64,000 nucleotides of DNA from Euphorbia lathyris (taxonomy: Eukaryota > Streptophyta > Magnoliopsida > Malpighiales > Euphorbiaceae). This document shows positions 8,833 through 19,740 of the stretch, one piece after another. The notes beneath the pieces are model-generated. The model was not told the origin of the DNA and searched no databases. It worked only from the letters and a program-made list of their open reading frames with translations. The DNA lies in NCBI RefSeq assembly GCF_963576675.1, contig NC_088915.1:35307501-35371500 (forward strand). The letters run 5' to 3'. The first letter of the stretch is position 1. The number at the start of each line of letters is the position of its first letter. The position numbers and the translations under genes were made by a program.

Positions 8833-10062
8833 ATGCGTAGAGCTGGACCTCCTGTTTTTCCTATCGATCTCGAGTTAGAGAGAACGTGTAGACGAAACAG
8901 AGCGGGAGCCCGACGTGCTAGACAGAGAGAAAGACAAAGAGAGAGAAGAATGGCTGGAAGGGTACCACCCGAACAACCAGTTCAACCAAACCAAGAAGAA
9001 GAGGGAGAGAATAACAACCCTCCTGTTATGCGAATCAGAGATTATTCGAGGCCAACCACAGAGGGATATTCATCATGTATTGTGTTACCCAACGAGGGGA
9101 ACAACATGTTCGAAGTAAAGGGGTCCATGATACAAATGATCCAGGCCTCCGTACAATTTAATGGGTTTCAATCTGAAGATCCAAATGGGCATATTCAAGA
9201 ATTCATCACGTTGTGCAACACATTCAGATCGAACAGAGGTGTTTCTGACGATGTAATCAGATTGAAGCTGTTTCCTTTTTCCCTGAGGGATAAAGCTAAG
9301 AACTGGCTAAGAAATTTACAGCCAGGAACAATCACAAGTTGGGAAGAGATGGCGCGAGCTTTTCTGATGAAATATTTCCCACCACGACAAGCCATCAAAC
9401 TGAGAAATGAAGTGTCTCAGTTCATACAAGAAGAGGATGAGTCGCTGGCAGAAGCCTGGGAAAGGTATAAAGAGTTATTGAGAAGGGTGCCAAATCATGG
9501 TATCCCTATATGGATGCAAGTGCAAAATTTCTACAATGGCGTGACCAACATTTACAAAATTCAAATCGAATCCATTGCTAACGGTAACCCAGAAGATCTT
9601 GAGCCACAGGCTTTGTATGACCTTATTGAGAAGGTAGTCAGCACAAGTTACAACTGGCACTCAGCCAGAAGTGAAGGGAAGAAGATGGGAAATGATGATG
9701 TTGTGTCGAAACTGACAAGTCAGGTAGAACAGCTTGCTCGACAGCTGGGAAAGATAAACGTGTCTTCGATCCACAATGAACCACCATTCAATGACATTTG
9801 TGATTTTTGTGGAGGAGCTCATTTTAACATAAATTGTCCCGGAGTTAAGCAAGGAAAGGGCACACAGGCTGAATGTGACTACGCAGGGTATAATCAAAGG
9901 AACCAGCCTAACCGTTATTTTAACACGTATAACTCTGAAACCAGGAACCATCCAAATTTTGGATGGACATGCCAACCAGACCAGCTGGGACAACCACGGT
10001 ATCAAGACCAGCCAAGGTATCAACAACAGCAAGGAGGACAGTACCAACAACAACCTCAGTAG
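8833..10062 (+). CDS. gag: Gag of element B, ending at an in-frame TAG that separates it from pol
   Basis: Structural particle protein of an Athila element. I place the start at the Met at 8833 (MRRAGPPVFPIDLELERT) rather than 8776, because this opening matches related gag proteins including that of A. An Arg-rich N-terminus is followed by the retrotransposon-gag domain ('LKLFPFSLRDKAKNWLRNL', 'FLMKYFPPRQAIKLRNEV') and a zinc knuckle CDFCGGAHFNINC with CX2CX3HX4C spacing. The C-terminus is Gln/Tyr-rich. The TAG at 10060-10062 sits inside a Gln-rich run and the same frame continues into pol from 10063, so this is one gag-pol reading frame split by a single nonsense codon. It may be a CAG-to-TAG mutation or, less likely, a readthrough stop (next codon is CAA). 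Confidence 0.85.
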   Translation: MRRAGPPVFPIDLELERTCRRNRAGARRARQRERQRERRMAGRVPPEQPVQPNQEEEGENNNPPVMRIRDYSRPTTEGYSSCIVLPNEGNNMFEVKGSMIQMIQASVQFNGFQSEDPNGHIQEFITLCNTFRSNRGVSDDVIRLKLFPFSLRDKAKNWLRNLQPGTITSWEEMARAFLMKYFPPRQAIKLRNEVSQFIQEEDESLAEAWERYKELLRRVPNHGIPIWMQVQNFYNGVTNIYKIQIESIANGNPEDLEPQALYDLIEKVVSTSYNWHSARSEGKKMGNDDVVSKLTSQVEQLARQLGKINVSSIHNEPPFNDICDFCGGAHFNINCPGVKQGKGTQAECDYAGYNQRNQPNRYFNTYNSETRNHPNFGWTCQPDQLGQPRYQDQPRYQQQQGGQYQQQPQ

Positions 10063-12309
10063 CAATACAAGCAACCTGTGCCACAAAAGGAAGATGTAGA
10101 ACCAGATATGAAAACAATGATGATGCAGTTCATGAAACAGACACATGCGTCGATCAAGAATCTGGAGACACAAGTTCACCAGATAGCTGCATCCACGTCA
10201 AAAGGAAATGGAATAATGCCAAGCAACACAGAGCCAAATCCTAAAGGCGACGTCATGGCAATCACCCTAAGGTCTGGTAAGGAAACTCAACCAATTGTTT
10301 TTACTGATAAGAATGCTGAGTGTGCAAGAACGTCCAAGGAAGCTGAAGGGGAGCAGGAACAGGCCGTTCCTAGTAGTGAAGAAATAAGGAAGGCAAACTA
10401 CACAAGTAAGCCGGACCAAGAGGAGGGAGAAAGAATGTATAAACCACCACCGCCGTATGTTCCACCTGTGCCATATCCAACGCATCTAATCAATAAAAAG
10501 CTAGAAGAGCAGAATTCGAAAGTGTTGGATACCTTAAGGAAGTTACACATCAACATTCCTTTCGTAGAAGCACTGGCACAGATGCCGACATACGCCAAAT
10601 TCCTCAAAGACATCCTGTCGAACAAAAAGAAGCTGGAGAACATTTCCATGATACAACTCAACAGAGATTGTTCGTCAATACTCCAAAACAAGCAGCAGCT
10701 GCCCAAGAAGCTAAAAGATCCAGGGAGTTTTTCGATTCCTTGTTCAATTGGAAAGCTAAATATTGAAAATGCACTATGTGATCTAGGGGCTAGCATAAAC
10801 CTCATGCCGTATTCTGTATATGCAAAACTTGGATTAGGAGAACCCCAACCTACTCGTATGTCTATTCAATTAGCTGATCGTTCAGTATGCTATCATATGG
10901 GGGTTGTGGAAGACGTGCTAGTCAAAGTAGGAAAATTTATTTTGCCTGTTGATTTCATTATAATGGACATTGATGAAGACTTGCATGTTCCTATCATCCT
11001 AGGTAGACCATTTTTAGCCACAGGCAGGGCATTGATAGACGTAGGCGAGGGACAATTATTTTTAAGGATTAATGGGGAAGAAGTCATCTTTAAGATGAAT
11101 GAGGCAATGAGACGTGCAAATAATAATGATGACACATGCTGTTTCTTGGATGATTTTCAAAGTCTTTCTACTTTGCAGGAACAGGACACTTTAGAAACTT
11201 TATTAGGAGAAGAGGTGAACATATGCGAAGGAATAGGCTGTTCCATTGAATCCAGCCTACCGGCACCTCCTTTCGATCCTACTGTTCCTACTCATCAAGA
11301 GCCACCAGAGATACCAACTGTGCCAGTGACTAAACCAGAATTGAAACTGTTGCCTTCACACCTCGAGTATGCGTTCCTTGAACCACCCAGTGGAAGTCCG
11401 GTCATCATATCCTCAAAGTTAACTCCTGATCAAAAGGCGCAACTCATGGCAGTTTTGCAAAGAAACAAGGATGCAATCGCATGGAAAATTGATGATATAA
11501 AAGGAATTAGTCCTGCAGTCTGTATTCACAAAATCTTGATGGAAAAGGAGCATAAACCAACTATCCAACCGCAACGCAGACTAAATCCCCACATGAAGGA
11601 GGTTGTGCGAAAAGAAGTGATCAAGCTTCTCGATGCTGGCATTATTTACCCAATATCTGATAGTGTGTGGACAAGCCCTGTTCACGTTGTGCCGAAGAAG
11701 GGAGGAACAACAGTAGTCCTCAACGAGAAAGATGAGTTGGTGCCCACAAGAACGATTACAGGGTGGAGAGTTTGTGTTGATTACAGAAAGCTCAATGAAG
11801 CCACGAGGAAGGATCATTTCCCTTTGCCCTTCATTGATCAGATGCTGGAGCGGTTAGCAGGATATGCTTTCTATTGTTTTCTCGACGGGTATTCAGGATA
11901 CAACCAAATCGCAATTCGTAGTGAGGACCAAGAAAAGACAACGTTCACATGTCCGTATGGGACTTATGCTTACAGAAGAATGCCGTTCGGGTTGTGTAAC
12001 GCTCCAGCCACTTTCCAGCGATGTATGATGTCCATTTTTCATGACATGGTGGAGCGGACCGTAGAAATATTCATAGACGACTTCTCGGTTTATGGAAACT
12101 CTTTTGATAGCTGTCTAAACAACCTCGAAGCTGTGCTTGTGCGATGCAAGGAAACTAACTTGGTCTTAAATTGGGAGAAGTGCCACTTCATGGTCACGGG
12201 AGGAATTGTCCTTGGGCATAAAATTTCAGAGAAAGGGATGGAAGTGGACAAAGCTAAGGTAGAGGTGATAGAAAAGCTAGTTGTGCCCACCAATGTAAAA
12301 GATGTGTGA
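10063..12309 (+). pseudogene. pol: Pol of element B, part 1: protease and reverse transcriptase
   Basis: Same frame as gag. The linker contains 'GDVMAITLRSGKE', the usual mark before the protease. The protease domain follows with 'ALCDLGASINLMPYSVY' (active-site Asp in DLGAS) and the flap-like 'IIMDIDEDLHVPIILGRPFL'. RT follows: 'WRVCVDYRKLNEATRKDHFPL', 'YAFYCFLDGYSGYNQI', 'FTCPYGTYAYRRMPFGLCNAPATFQRCM' and the catalytic 'FIDDFSVYG' (Y/F-x-D-D class). The frame ends at TGA 12307-12309 where family members have an Arg before '[12 protein letters not shown]'; the sequence after the TGA still reads [15 protein letters not shown] in this frame. A short deletion then shifts the frame. Confidence 0.9.
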
Positions 12310-14218
12310 AGTTTTCTGGGGCACGCAGGGTTTTATCGCAGGTTCATCAAAGATTGCGATTCCTTTGTCGGCTTTACTTCATAAGGAAGCCGAATTCTCT
12401 TTCGATGCAAACTGTGTGAAGGCGTTTGAGCTCTTAAAGACCAAGCTGATCAACTTGCCTATACTGGCAGGACCGGACTGGGAGCAACCTTTTGAAATGA
12501 TGTGCGACGCAAGCGATACTTGTGTGGGAGCTGTTCTTGGACAAAGGATTGAGAAGAAGTTCCAGCCTATTTACTATGCAAGCAAGACATTAAACGAGGC
12601 CCAACAGAATTATACAACTACCGAGAAAGAACTTCTTGCAGTTGTGTATGCCTTCGATAAATTCAGACCCTACTTAGTGCTATCCAAGGTTGTTGTTCAC
12701 ACAGACCACGCTGCGTTGCGATACTTGTTTGCTAAAAAGGATGCTAAGCCGAGGCTGATCCGATGGTTATTATTGCTTCAAGAGTTTGATCTAGAAATAA
12801 GGGATAAAAAAGGAACGGAGAATGTCGCGGCTGATCATTTGTCAAGGATTGATCACCAAGGCAGTCAGGAAAGACCAGAGATTGTTGAGAGGTTTCCAGA
12901 CGAACATCTATACACTGCACAGTCTGCGCCATGGTTTGCCGATATTGCCAATTACCTAGCAAGTTCGCTCAAGCCTCACAAACTGTCCACTAATCAGAGG
13001 AGAAATTTTTTTGCTGAAATTAAATATTACTTTTGGGATGACCCTTATCTTTTCAGGTTGTGCGCGGATCAAATTATTCGAAGATGTATATCTCAAGAAG
13101 AGGGACAGGATGTTCTAAGCCACTGTCATGACCGTGAAGCTGGAGGACACCATAGCGCTAGTAGAACTGCAGCCAAGGTCCTTCAATCAGGTTTTTTCTG
13201 GCCAACGCTTTTCAAAGATGCCCATCTGTTCGTTAGCACTTGCGATGAGTGCCAGCGAACAGGCAACATCTCGGCTAGGAATGCTATGCCCCTCAACAAC
13301 ATAGTTGTTTGCGAAATTTTTGACATCTGGGGCATAGATTTTATGGGTCCATTCCCTACATCCTTAGGAAATAAATATATCTTAGTTGTTGTAGATTATG
13401 TGAGCAAGTGGGTTGAAGAAATGGCTAGTCCCACCAATGACGCCCGTGTGGTAGTAAAATTCCTGAAAAAGCTGTTTGCCAGATTCGGTGTCCCACGAGC
13501 GATCATTAGTGATCAAGGAACCCACTTTTGCAATGCCAAATTCGAGAAGCTGATGGGAAAGCTTGGAGTCTCTCACAGAATTTCCACACCTTACCATCCA
13601 CAAACAAGTGGACAGGTAGAGATTTCCAATCGTGAAATCAAAAGAATTTTAGAAAAAACTGTTGGCAATTCTAGGAAAGACTGGGCAAACAAGCTAGACG
13701 ATGCTCTTTGGGCATATAGGACTGCCTATAAAACACCAATTGGAATGTCTCCGTTTAGATTGTTATACGGAAAATCTTGTCACCTTCCTGTGGAAATGGA
13801 ACACAGGGCCTTTTGGGCATTAACTTTCTTAAATTTTGAGCAACAGGCTGTTGGAGATCAGAGAAAACTTCAACTCTGCGACATGGAAGAGTTCAGGCTG
13901 TTCTCATATGAGAATGCCGTGAATTACAAAAACAAGACCAAGCTGTGGCATGATAAAAAAATCCAAACAAAAACATTCCAAGAAGGTCAGAGAGTCCTCC
14001 TGTACAATTCAAGACTCAGGTTGTTTCCTGGGAAGCTAAAGTCAAGATGGACGGGACCTTATACGGTGCACAAGGTGTTTAATCATAGAGCGGTTGAGAT
14101 TGGCATGGAAGGTCAGGAACCTTTCAAAGTGAATGGGCAGAGATTAAAACCATATTTAGAGAACGATCACACAAGGAAGATTGATACCGTTCATTTCCAG
14201 GACCTCCCAAGCCAGTAA
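12310..14218 (+). pseudogene. pol: Pol of element B, part 2: RNase H and integrase
   Basis: After the frameshift near 12345 the protein reads '[19 protein letters not shown]'. RNase H carries [43 protein letters not shown] and ADHLSRI (D-E-D-D residues present). The integrase has an HHCC zinc-binding region ('[12 protein letters not shown]' then 'CDECQRTG') and the DDE core: [19 protein letters not shown], and Glu in '[14 protein letters not shown]'. The C-terminus '[14 protein letters not shown]' is the usual non-chromodomain tail of Athila. The stop at 14216-14218 is the natural end. These domains look intact; only the TGA and the frameshift disconnect them from RT. Confidence 0.9.
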
Positions 14219-14864
14219 AAGCACAAAAAGGGTGTTCGCTACAAACACCAATTGTAGCACAAGTAATTTTGCATTTTAATTATTTTAATTTAGTTAAATA
14301 GTGTCAATTGTAGTAGATTCATTTAACGTAGAACTGTGATTCATAATAGGTATCTTATGAACAGTCACAGTGGTAAAACTCAAACCTTTTCCTAAAGGTG
14401 TAGTTTTACAAATGTACCTGTTCCGTAGGGGAGCAGTATCTTGGGAAAATTGGGCGGCAAAAACAAAAAGAAAAAATAATATAAGTCAGAAAAAGTAGAG
14501 ACGTCCAATCCTATCCCCATAGGCACTCATCTCGCCTGTCTTCCTCGATGAAATCAAATGGATAGGGAGAAATTAATTCGAAATTTAAATCGTGACCGTT
14601 CATCACCCTTGATCCTATTTCGAATGAACATGCCGTTTTGCCAATCTGTCCAGGTGGCATCCTCTGAATCGACCTCATAATGACAGATTGGCAACGGGAC
14701 GTTTCTGCTCTCCCTACTTAAGAGCTCTACTTCATTACGGTCATTCGCTCACTGTATTTTTTTCTTTCTTTTCTTTTTCTTTTCTTCGTTCGTTCTTTTC
14801 ATTTAGACATTCCATGCTTTGTGCCCTTTACCACTGGGAAACATTATTTAAACTCGAGCACAGC
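14219..14864. other. Spacer between pol and accessory ORF of element B, containing a strong stem-loop
   Basis: No protein motif. The notable item is the 13-bp inverted repeat described at 14638-14694. It is the same location, just upstream of the accessory ORF, at which element A has its inverted motif pairs. Confidence 0.6.
14638..14694 (+). repeat. Stem-loop upstream of the accessory ORF of element B
   Basis: TTGCCAATCTGTC (14638-14650) and its exact reverse complement GACAGATTGGCAA (14682-14694) are separated by 31 nt. Outside the 13-bp stem the pairing can resume (CCGTT against AACGG) after a small bulge. Confidence 0.75.
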
Positions 14865-16252
14865 ATGAGAACCCGTGGTTCAGAAAAACACGTAAAAGTT
14901 GAGGGCTCATCCAAGAAAGAAAAATCGAAAGGGAAGATGACGGAGCCCAATACTGTAGCTTTTGTTCCAGATGAAAAACTGGTAAAGAAACTTTCCCAGC
15001 TCAAAGACGCAACCGTGCAGGCTTACTACGAAGAGCTGGCTAAGCTTGACTTCGGACCCATCCGAACAGTTTGTTGGGAAACCCTAAGGCGGCTAAAGCT
15101 TGATGCTCGTGTGCGCGTACTCATGGAGGCAGGCCACTTTGGATGCTTCTTTGAGATGAAGGAACTGCCTATCGGGAACTGACACTCGAGTTCTTGGCCA
15201 CTTTTAAGCACAACATGGAGATAACCGATCCTGAGGAAGAGGGAAAGTTCAGCTTCCGAAACATGGGACACTCCCAGAGGCCTTCACTCAACTTGTTCAA
15301 CCAGATGTTAGGCGCTGCCGATGACGATGACCTTGAATCGGAAAGCTACAAAAAGGCATTCACCAAGACGCCAGATGTCTTTGACCCTACGGCTTTCTAG
15401 GAGTCAATTTCGGGACAGAAATACTATGACGGTAGCGTGTCCAAGGCTTCCAATGTTGATGACTATGCAATCCGCTATTTGCACAAGCTAATTTCCAGCA
15501 CAATATTTGCCCGAGAAAATCAAGCCACCATGCCACATGCAGATCTCACCGCCTTGTAGAGTATGGCAGTTGGGCCGAGAATGAATCTAGGCTACTGGTT
15601 CGGAGAATACATCAGCGCTTTCTGCAAGAAGAACTCTTCACTCATCTGTTGTAGGAGCATCGTCACCAGGATTGCTGAATTGATCGGAGTTTTTAAACCC
15701 AAGGACCACTCTCGTCTCACGATTGTGAACCACCCGGACCAGATTGACCTCCGGAGCCTACAGAAGATGCTGTTCGGAAAGATGGTAAATGGGAAGTGGG
15801 TGTGGATGTCGGACTTTGTTACATCAAGGCAAACAGAAAGCCGAAAAAGGAAAAGCGAACCAACAGTGTTGGTCTCATCGGATTCTGAACAGGTCGAGAA
15901 ACCAAAGGACCTGGCCTTCTATCAGAAGTGTGCAAAGCTTTCCAGTGAGGATATAATGGACCGATTCAATGCCTTGTGTGCCCAAAATCAGGAAAACCGT
16001 GAAATGATATTCGCCATAGAACAAAAATACGAGTCACAATAGAGGTCGATCGACATGCTCAAAACCATTTGTATTGAGGAGCATGGCAAGGAAAGTCCCT
16101 CTGGTTTTTCTGAAAAGAGTCCGGTAAGAAAAGTGCCTGAAACACCTGCTAGTGCTCATGTTAATGCTAATGCTGGTACGTCCTCGAAAGAGGATGGCAT
16201 TCCTGCCACTGTGGATAGAGAGGTTAACTCCTCTCTCTCCCAACCCGTCTGA
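14865..16252 (+). pseudogene. ATHILA ORF-1-like accessory protein of element B (broken)
   Basis: Starts at Met 14865 (MRTRGSEKHVKVEGSSKK). A frameshift near 15165 separates 'RVRVLMEAGHFGCFFEMKEL' from the continuing frame, which reads 'YRELTLEFLATFKHNMEI', a conserved phrase of ATHILA ORF-1 proteins. In that frame stops occur at 15398 (TAG), 15557 (TAG) and 16040 (TAG). At 15398 element A has Trp ('FWTSITG' against 'F*ESISG'), so TGG-to-TAG is the simplest cause. The remainder includes 'RMNLGYWFGEYISAFCKK', a Lys/Arg- and Ser-rich stretch, and 'NALCAQNQENREMIFAIEQK', probably coiled coil. Function unknown; the same family as the ORF at 4935-6197. Confidence 0.75.
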
Positions 16253-16397
16253 TTTATCCAAATTGTCGCTGTCCTAGCATCTGGTAACCTCTAACACCCT
16301 TACTCTATCATGTTCTGCTCTGCCTGTATTATTATGCTTTCATTTATCTACAATCTACTGCCGTGTTAATAACATTGAGGACAATGTTTGGTTTTCA

Positions 16398-16412
16398 TTT
16401 GGGGGTGGGGAT
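16398..16412 (+). promoter_or_regulatory. Internal polypurine-tract-like sequence in element B
   Basis: 'TTTGGGGGTGGGGATT', preceded by 'ttgaggacaatg', resembles the true PPT region at 17792-17825 ('ttgaggacaagc' then TTTGGGGGTATT). It could prime internally; that is inference. Confidence 0.45.
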
Positions 16413-17813
16413 TGTGTATCACAATTTATGCGGGCATGACATGATAAATGCTTTAAATTTTGTTTGTTTAATTAGTAATTTGATGTAGAACAAATATCCC
16501 TTGAGAATCTCTGTTGCATATGTCCTTGGTAATTATTGTGATGCTTGTGTTCATTTTCTCTTCTGCCTATTTATTCACCATCTAGTCAATTGTTTTGTGT
16601 TCAGCGGGAATCAAAGAACAGACTGTGCATGTTTTGATGTAGCAGTTTAGTGTTACTTGCTTGTTTGCATTTTGTGTCCCCAAATCTGGAAGTTCCAAAA
16701 AATTTCAAATTTTTAATTCCTCTTTCAAAATTAGTAACCCTTGCCTTACTGCATTTTCCCAAATATAGTGAGAACTTGAGCCTAAGATTGCATCTATGGT
16801 ATGCATTGTTTCTTTTCTGAGTGGGCCAGCGCTCACTATCTTTAGGGAGAATTTGCCTTGGTGCCCTGTTGAAATGGTGATTGGTTCTGACTCTCATAGG
16901 AGGAAAAAGGCATTTAGTTACCCTCTCCGCTACACAAAAAGACATATGTGCTTTGCACTCCAATGATTAGGATAACCAAGTCGAGCCATGACATGTTCTT
17001 TCTAAAAAACCACGAATGATAGCCCTCTCCCTTCACTTGAAACTCTAAAACACCCTGAGTTCTGTCTTATGCTTCGAAAAGCCAATCGTTTAAAATAGAA
17101 TCACGTGCTTAAGTTATGCAAAAATAAGCGGTTGAGCAAATATTGCTTAGGAAAAGACTGAAAGGACTTGGGAATATAATGTGGGGAGGAAGGAACCTTA
17201 ATGAAATAACAAAAAGAGTACTGGGTTATGAGGAAACGGGTTGTGTAGATAAGCAAAAAGGGTGAATAACAGTAATCAATGTAGGCCGTGTAGGTTAAAT
17301 AAATTGAAAAAAGACAGAGTTCATACACTGAAATAGCCTTTCACTGTCAAACCTGAACCTAAGCCTAACATTACAACCTTTATAAAGTCCTTTGGACTAT
17401 GTCTGGAGGAACTTTGACCCTTAGATTCGGGACCAATAGGCAAACTCGCACCCTAAGGGTGTGGTGTCTGTGCTGAGGAGTGAAATCACATTCTTTTTTC
17501 TATGGTAAGTAAATGCCATTCGAGAGTGAGTGAATTATTCCATTCCTTAGTGAGGCGTGTCTGGCAAGTAGGTAACTCCTTATGAAAGAGGAAGTCTAAA
17601 TTTTAAGATTTAAGGAAGTTCTCGACCAAAAAAGACAAAATGTTTAAGACAAGCTTGAACTCTTCCTTGAAATCTTAGCATGCATCTGTTCATTTTCCTA
17701 ATTGCACCATACAATCTTTGTTTCCCTCTTCACTCTCTGAAACAAATTTCATTCCTAACTCTTCTTCTGATTCCTTCTTACAAGTTGTTGCTTGAGGACA
17801 AGCAAAGGTTCAA

Positions 17814-17825
17814 TTTGGGGGTATT
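17814..17825 (+). promoter_or_regulatory. Polypurine tract of element B
   Basis: TTTGGGGGTATT directly abuts the TG of the 3' LTR, the position required for plus-strand priming. Confidence 0.7.
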
Positions 17826-19102
17826 TGTTAGGCATGAAATTGACTAAGTTTAACTTGATATTTATAAGGGATTTGGGTGTTATTTATGCTATATTGCAAA
17901 GAATAAGGACTGATTAATGTCTTTATGCAGATTAGTAAAGATAAATGCTAAACACGCTGGAAACAGCTTGTTTCGCTACGGCCAAAGAGGAGTGGAGCCT
18001 TTCTTATGTCCAGCGGTCAAACGCCGGATTATTCAATGAGGACAGCGACAGATCAGAGGTGGCAGAGGCAGCGACAGAGCAGCAGGTGGAGAAGTGTAGA
18101 GGCGACATTACCTAAAGAAGCATGATGACATGAAGTATCAACCCTTGAGTGTTCAAGGGTCAAAGGATCTTTAATCATTTCAGTTTATTTTGTTTTAGTT
18201 TTTTTAGTTGACTTATTTTCTGGAAGGGTACGAAGGTTGTATCAATTTTGCCCCTGTCTTTCTCCTTTAAGTAGGCGTAGCAAAGGAAAGATAGGGAGTT
18301 CGGAACTTTTAGTAATTTTGAGAAGTAGAATAGTTGTCTGTAGAAAGAAAGAAAAGAGAGCTCGAATGGAGTCTCTTAAAGTTTCAAGAACTACCGATTA
18401 CTCACTGCTCGATATGAGTGAGTAGTCTATTTTGAATGGGCACGGCCAGGCCGAGCCGGTAATGTAAGTTTTACATCGTTTTTAACGAATATTTAGTATT
18501 TTGCCAATGCTGTGATTGATGAGGATTTAACTTTCATGCCTCGGCATTTATGCATGTGTTAGATGGATGATAGGACACTGCTTACATCTTCACTGATATC
18601 TCTATTAATCTCCCAACCTCGAAGCTGACCAGTTAGATGGTTGTGTCAAGGGTTTTCTTAATCAGAAATGCAGTTTTGTTCTTAATGCAAGAAAGAACGT
18701 ATCTTTAGGACGCTAAAGGTTCTAGTAAATCTTAGGAGCTTGAGAACACACGAAAGTTGACTCAAGCTCATATTAAAACTGATACTTTGGCTTCATTGGC
18801 ATTATCATGTATTCATTGGAATGTTGTAAGGCTTAGCACAACCTGTTCGGCAGTGTCGAGCCTGTTCTATTTTCTAAATCATTACCAAGTTATCTTATTT
18901 CTTACTGCGTTAGTCTTCTTGCATCCTTCGTAACCAACATCACACAATCAAATTAAAAGGGAGAAACATGTTTGACCCACACGCTGTTTAGCAACAATTT
19001 CTGATATACATTTGAATCTCAATCCCTGTGGAGACGATACTTAACTTATCACTTTATTACTTGTATCTAGTGCACTTGCTAGAGTCTCATTTGAGGACAA
19101 CA
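17826..19102 (+). repeat. 3' LTR of element B
   Basis: Partner of 7433-8710, with the same ends and about 15 substitutions plus a single-base deletion (near the 'caatgaggacagcg' site). TSD 'taagc' follows at 19103-19107. Confidence 0.95.
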
Positions 19103-19107
19103 TAAGC
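19103..19107. repeat. Target-site duplication of element B, right copy (taagc)
   Basis: Matches 7428-7432 exactly. Confidence 0.92.
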
Positions 19108-19740
19108 ACCATAAGCTTTTGAAATCGTTTTTGTGCCGCTCTCAAAACAAAAAGAAAAAAAACACAATAAAGAGCAAAAGGCATTCTCAAGCTCCACCCG
19201 AGCAATTTCGAGTTATATTTTACGAACTCGCCAAGGCCAAAATAAAAACATGGTGCGATCATCAAAATGGTATTTAAACTCGAGTTTCCAAAAATTAACC
19301 ACTAAAAAGCCACCCACATTACAACCCCCCATCCGGGTTCATTTTTAATATTGCCTAGACCATAACATAGGAGGAAAAACCCGGATAAAAATGCAAACTC
19401 AAAGTGACTTCGAGTAAGTGCAAAGGAGAGTGCAAAAACACCGACCCACCAAAATTTGAGCGTAAGAGTGAAATCCCTTAGTGAGGTACTATCGGGTTCT
19501 CAAAAGATAATCGACCCCCGTTAATATTGCCTATTAAATTTGATCATGGAGGTTTCAAACAAAGTTTTGGTCACACATTTGTTTGCGTAGGTACTTGCCG
19601 AAAACTTTGCATAAAACTTTAGCTTCGGAATCACGCACTTGGTAAAACCAACCGACGGTTTGTTTCTTAATAATCTCAATCCCTTGTCTTTCGATTTCTT
19701 TTACTTGAGGACAAGTAAAACTTTAAAGTCCGAGGAGGTT
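19108..19740. other. 3' non-coding end of element A with PPT
   Basis: Continuation of A after element B. 'cttgaggacaagtaaaac' at about 19703 matches the 'TTGAGGACAAG' phrase before the PPT of B. The purine tract 'cgaggagg' (19731-19738) precedes the 3' LTR. No coding sequence. Confidence 0.6.

Larger units (their letters stand above)
16253..17825. other. Long 3' non-coding region of element B with two purine tracts
   Basis: About 1.57 kb without coding motifs. It contains a first PPT-like tract at 16398-16412 and the functional-position PPT next to the 3' LTR. Both are preceded by 'TTGAGGACAA' (16376, 17792). Confidence 0.6.
7433..19102 (+). mobile_element. Element B: complete-layout Athila-like Ty3 retrotransposon nested in element A
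   Basis: LTRs at 7433-8710 (1,278 bp) and 17826-19102 (1,277 bp) start TG, end CA and are flanked by TSD 'taagc'. The order is LTR, PBS, gag, pol (protease, RT, RNase H, integrase), accessory ORF, long 3' non-coding region, PPT, LTR. By hand I count about 15 LTR substitutions, nearly all transitions (about 1.2%), so the insertion is fairly recent and younger than A. The element is inactive: in-frame stops at 10060, 12307, 15398, 15557 and 16040, and frameshifts near 12345 and 15165. Confidence 0.95.
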
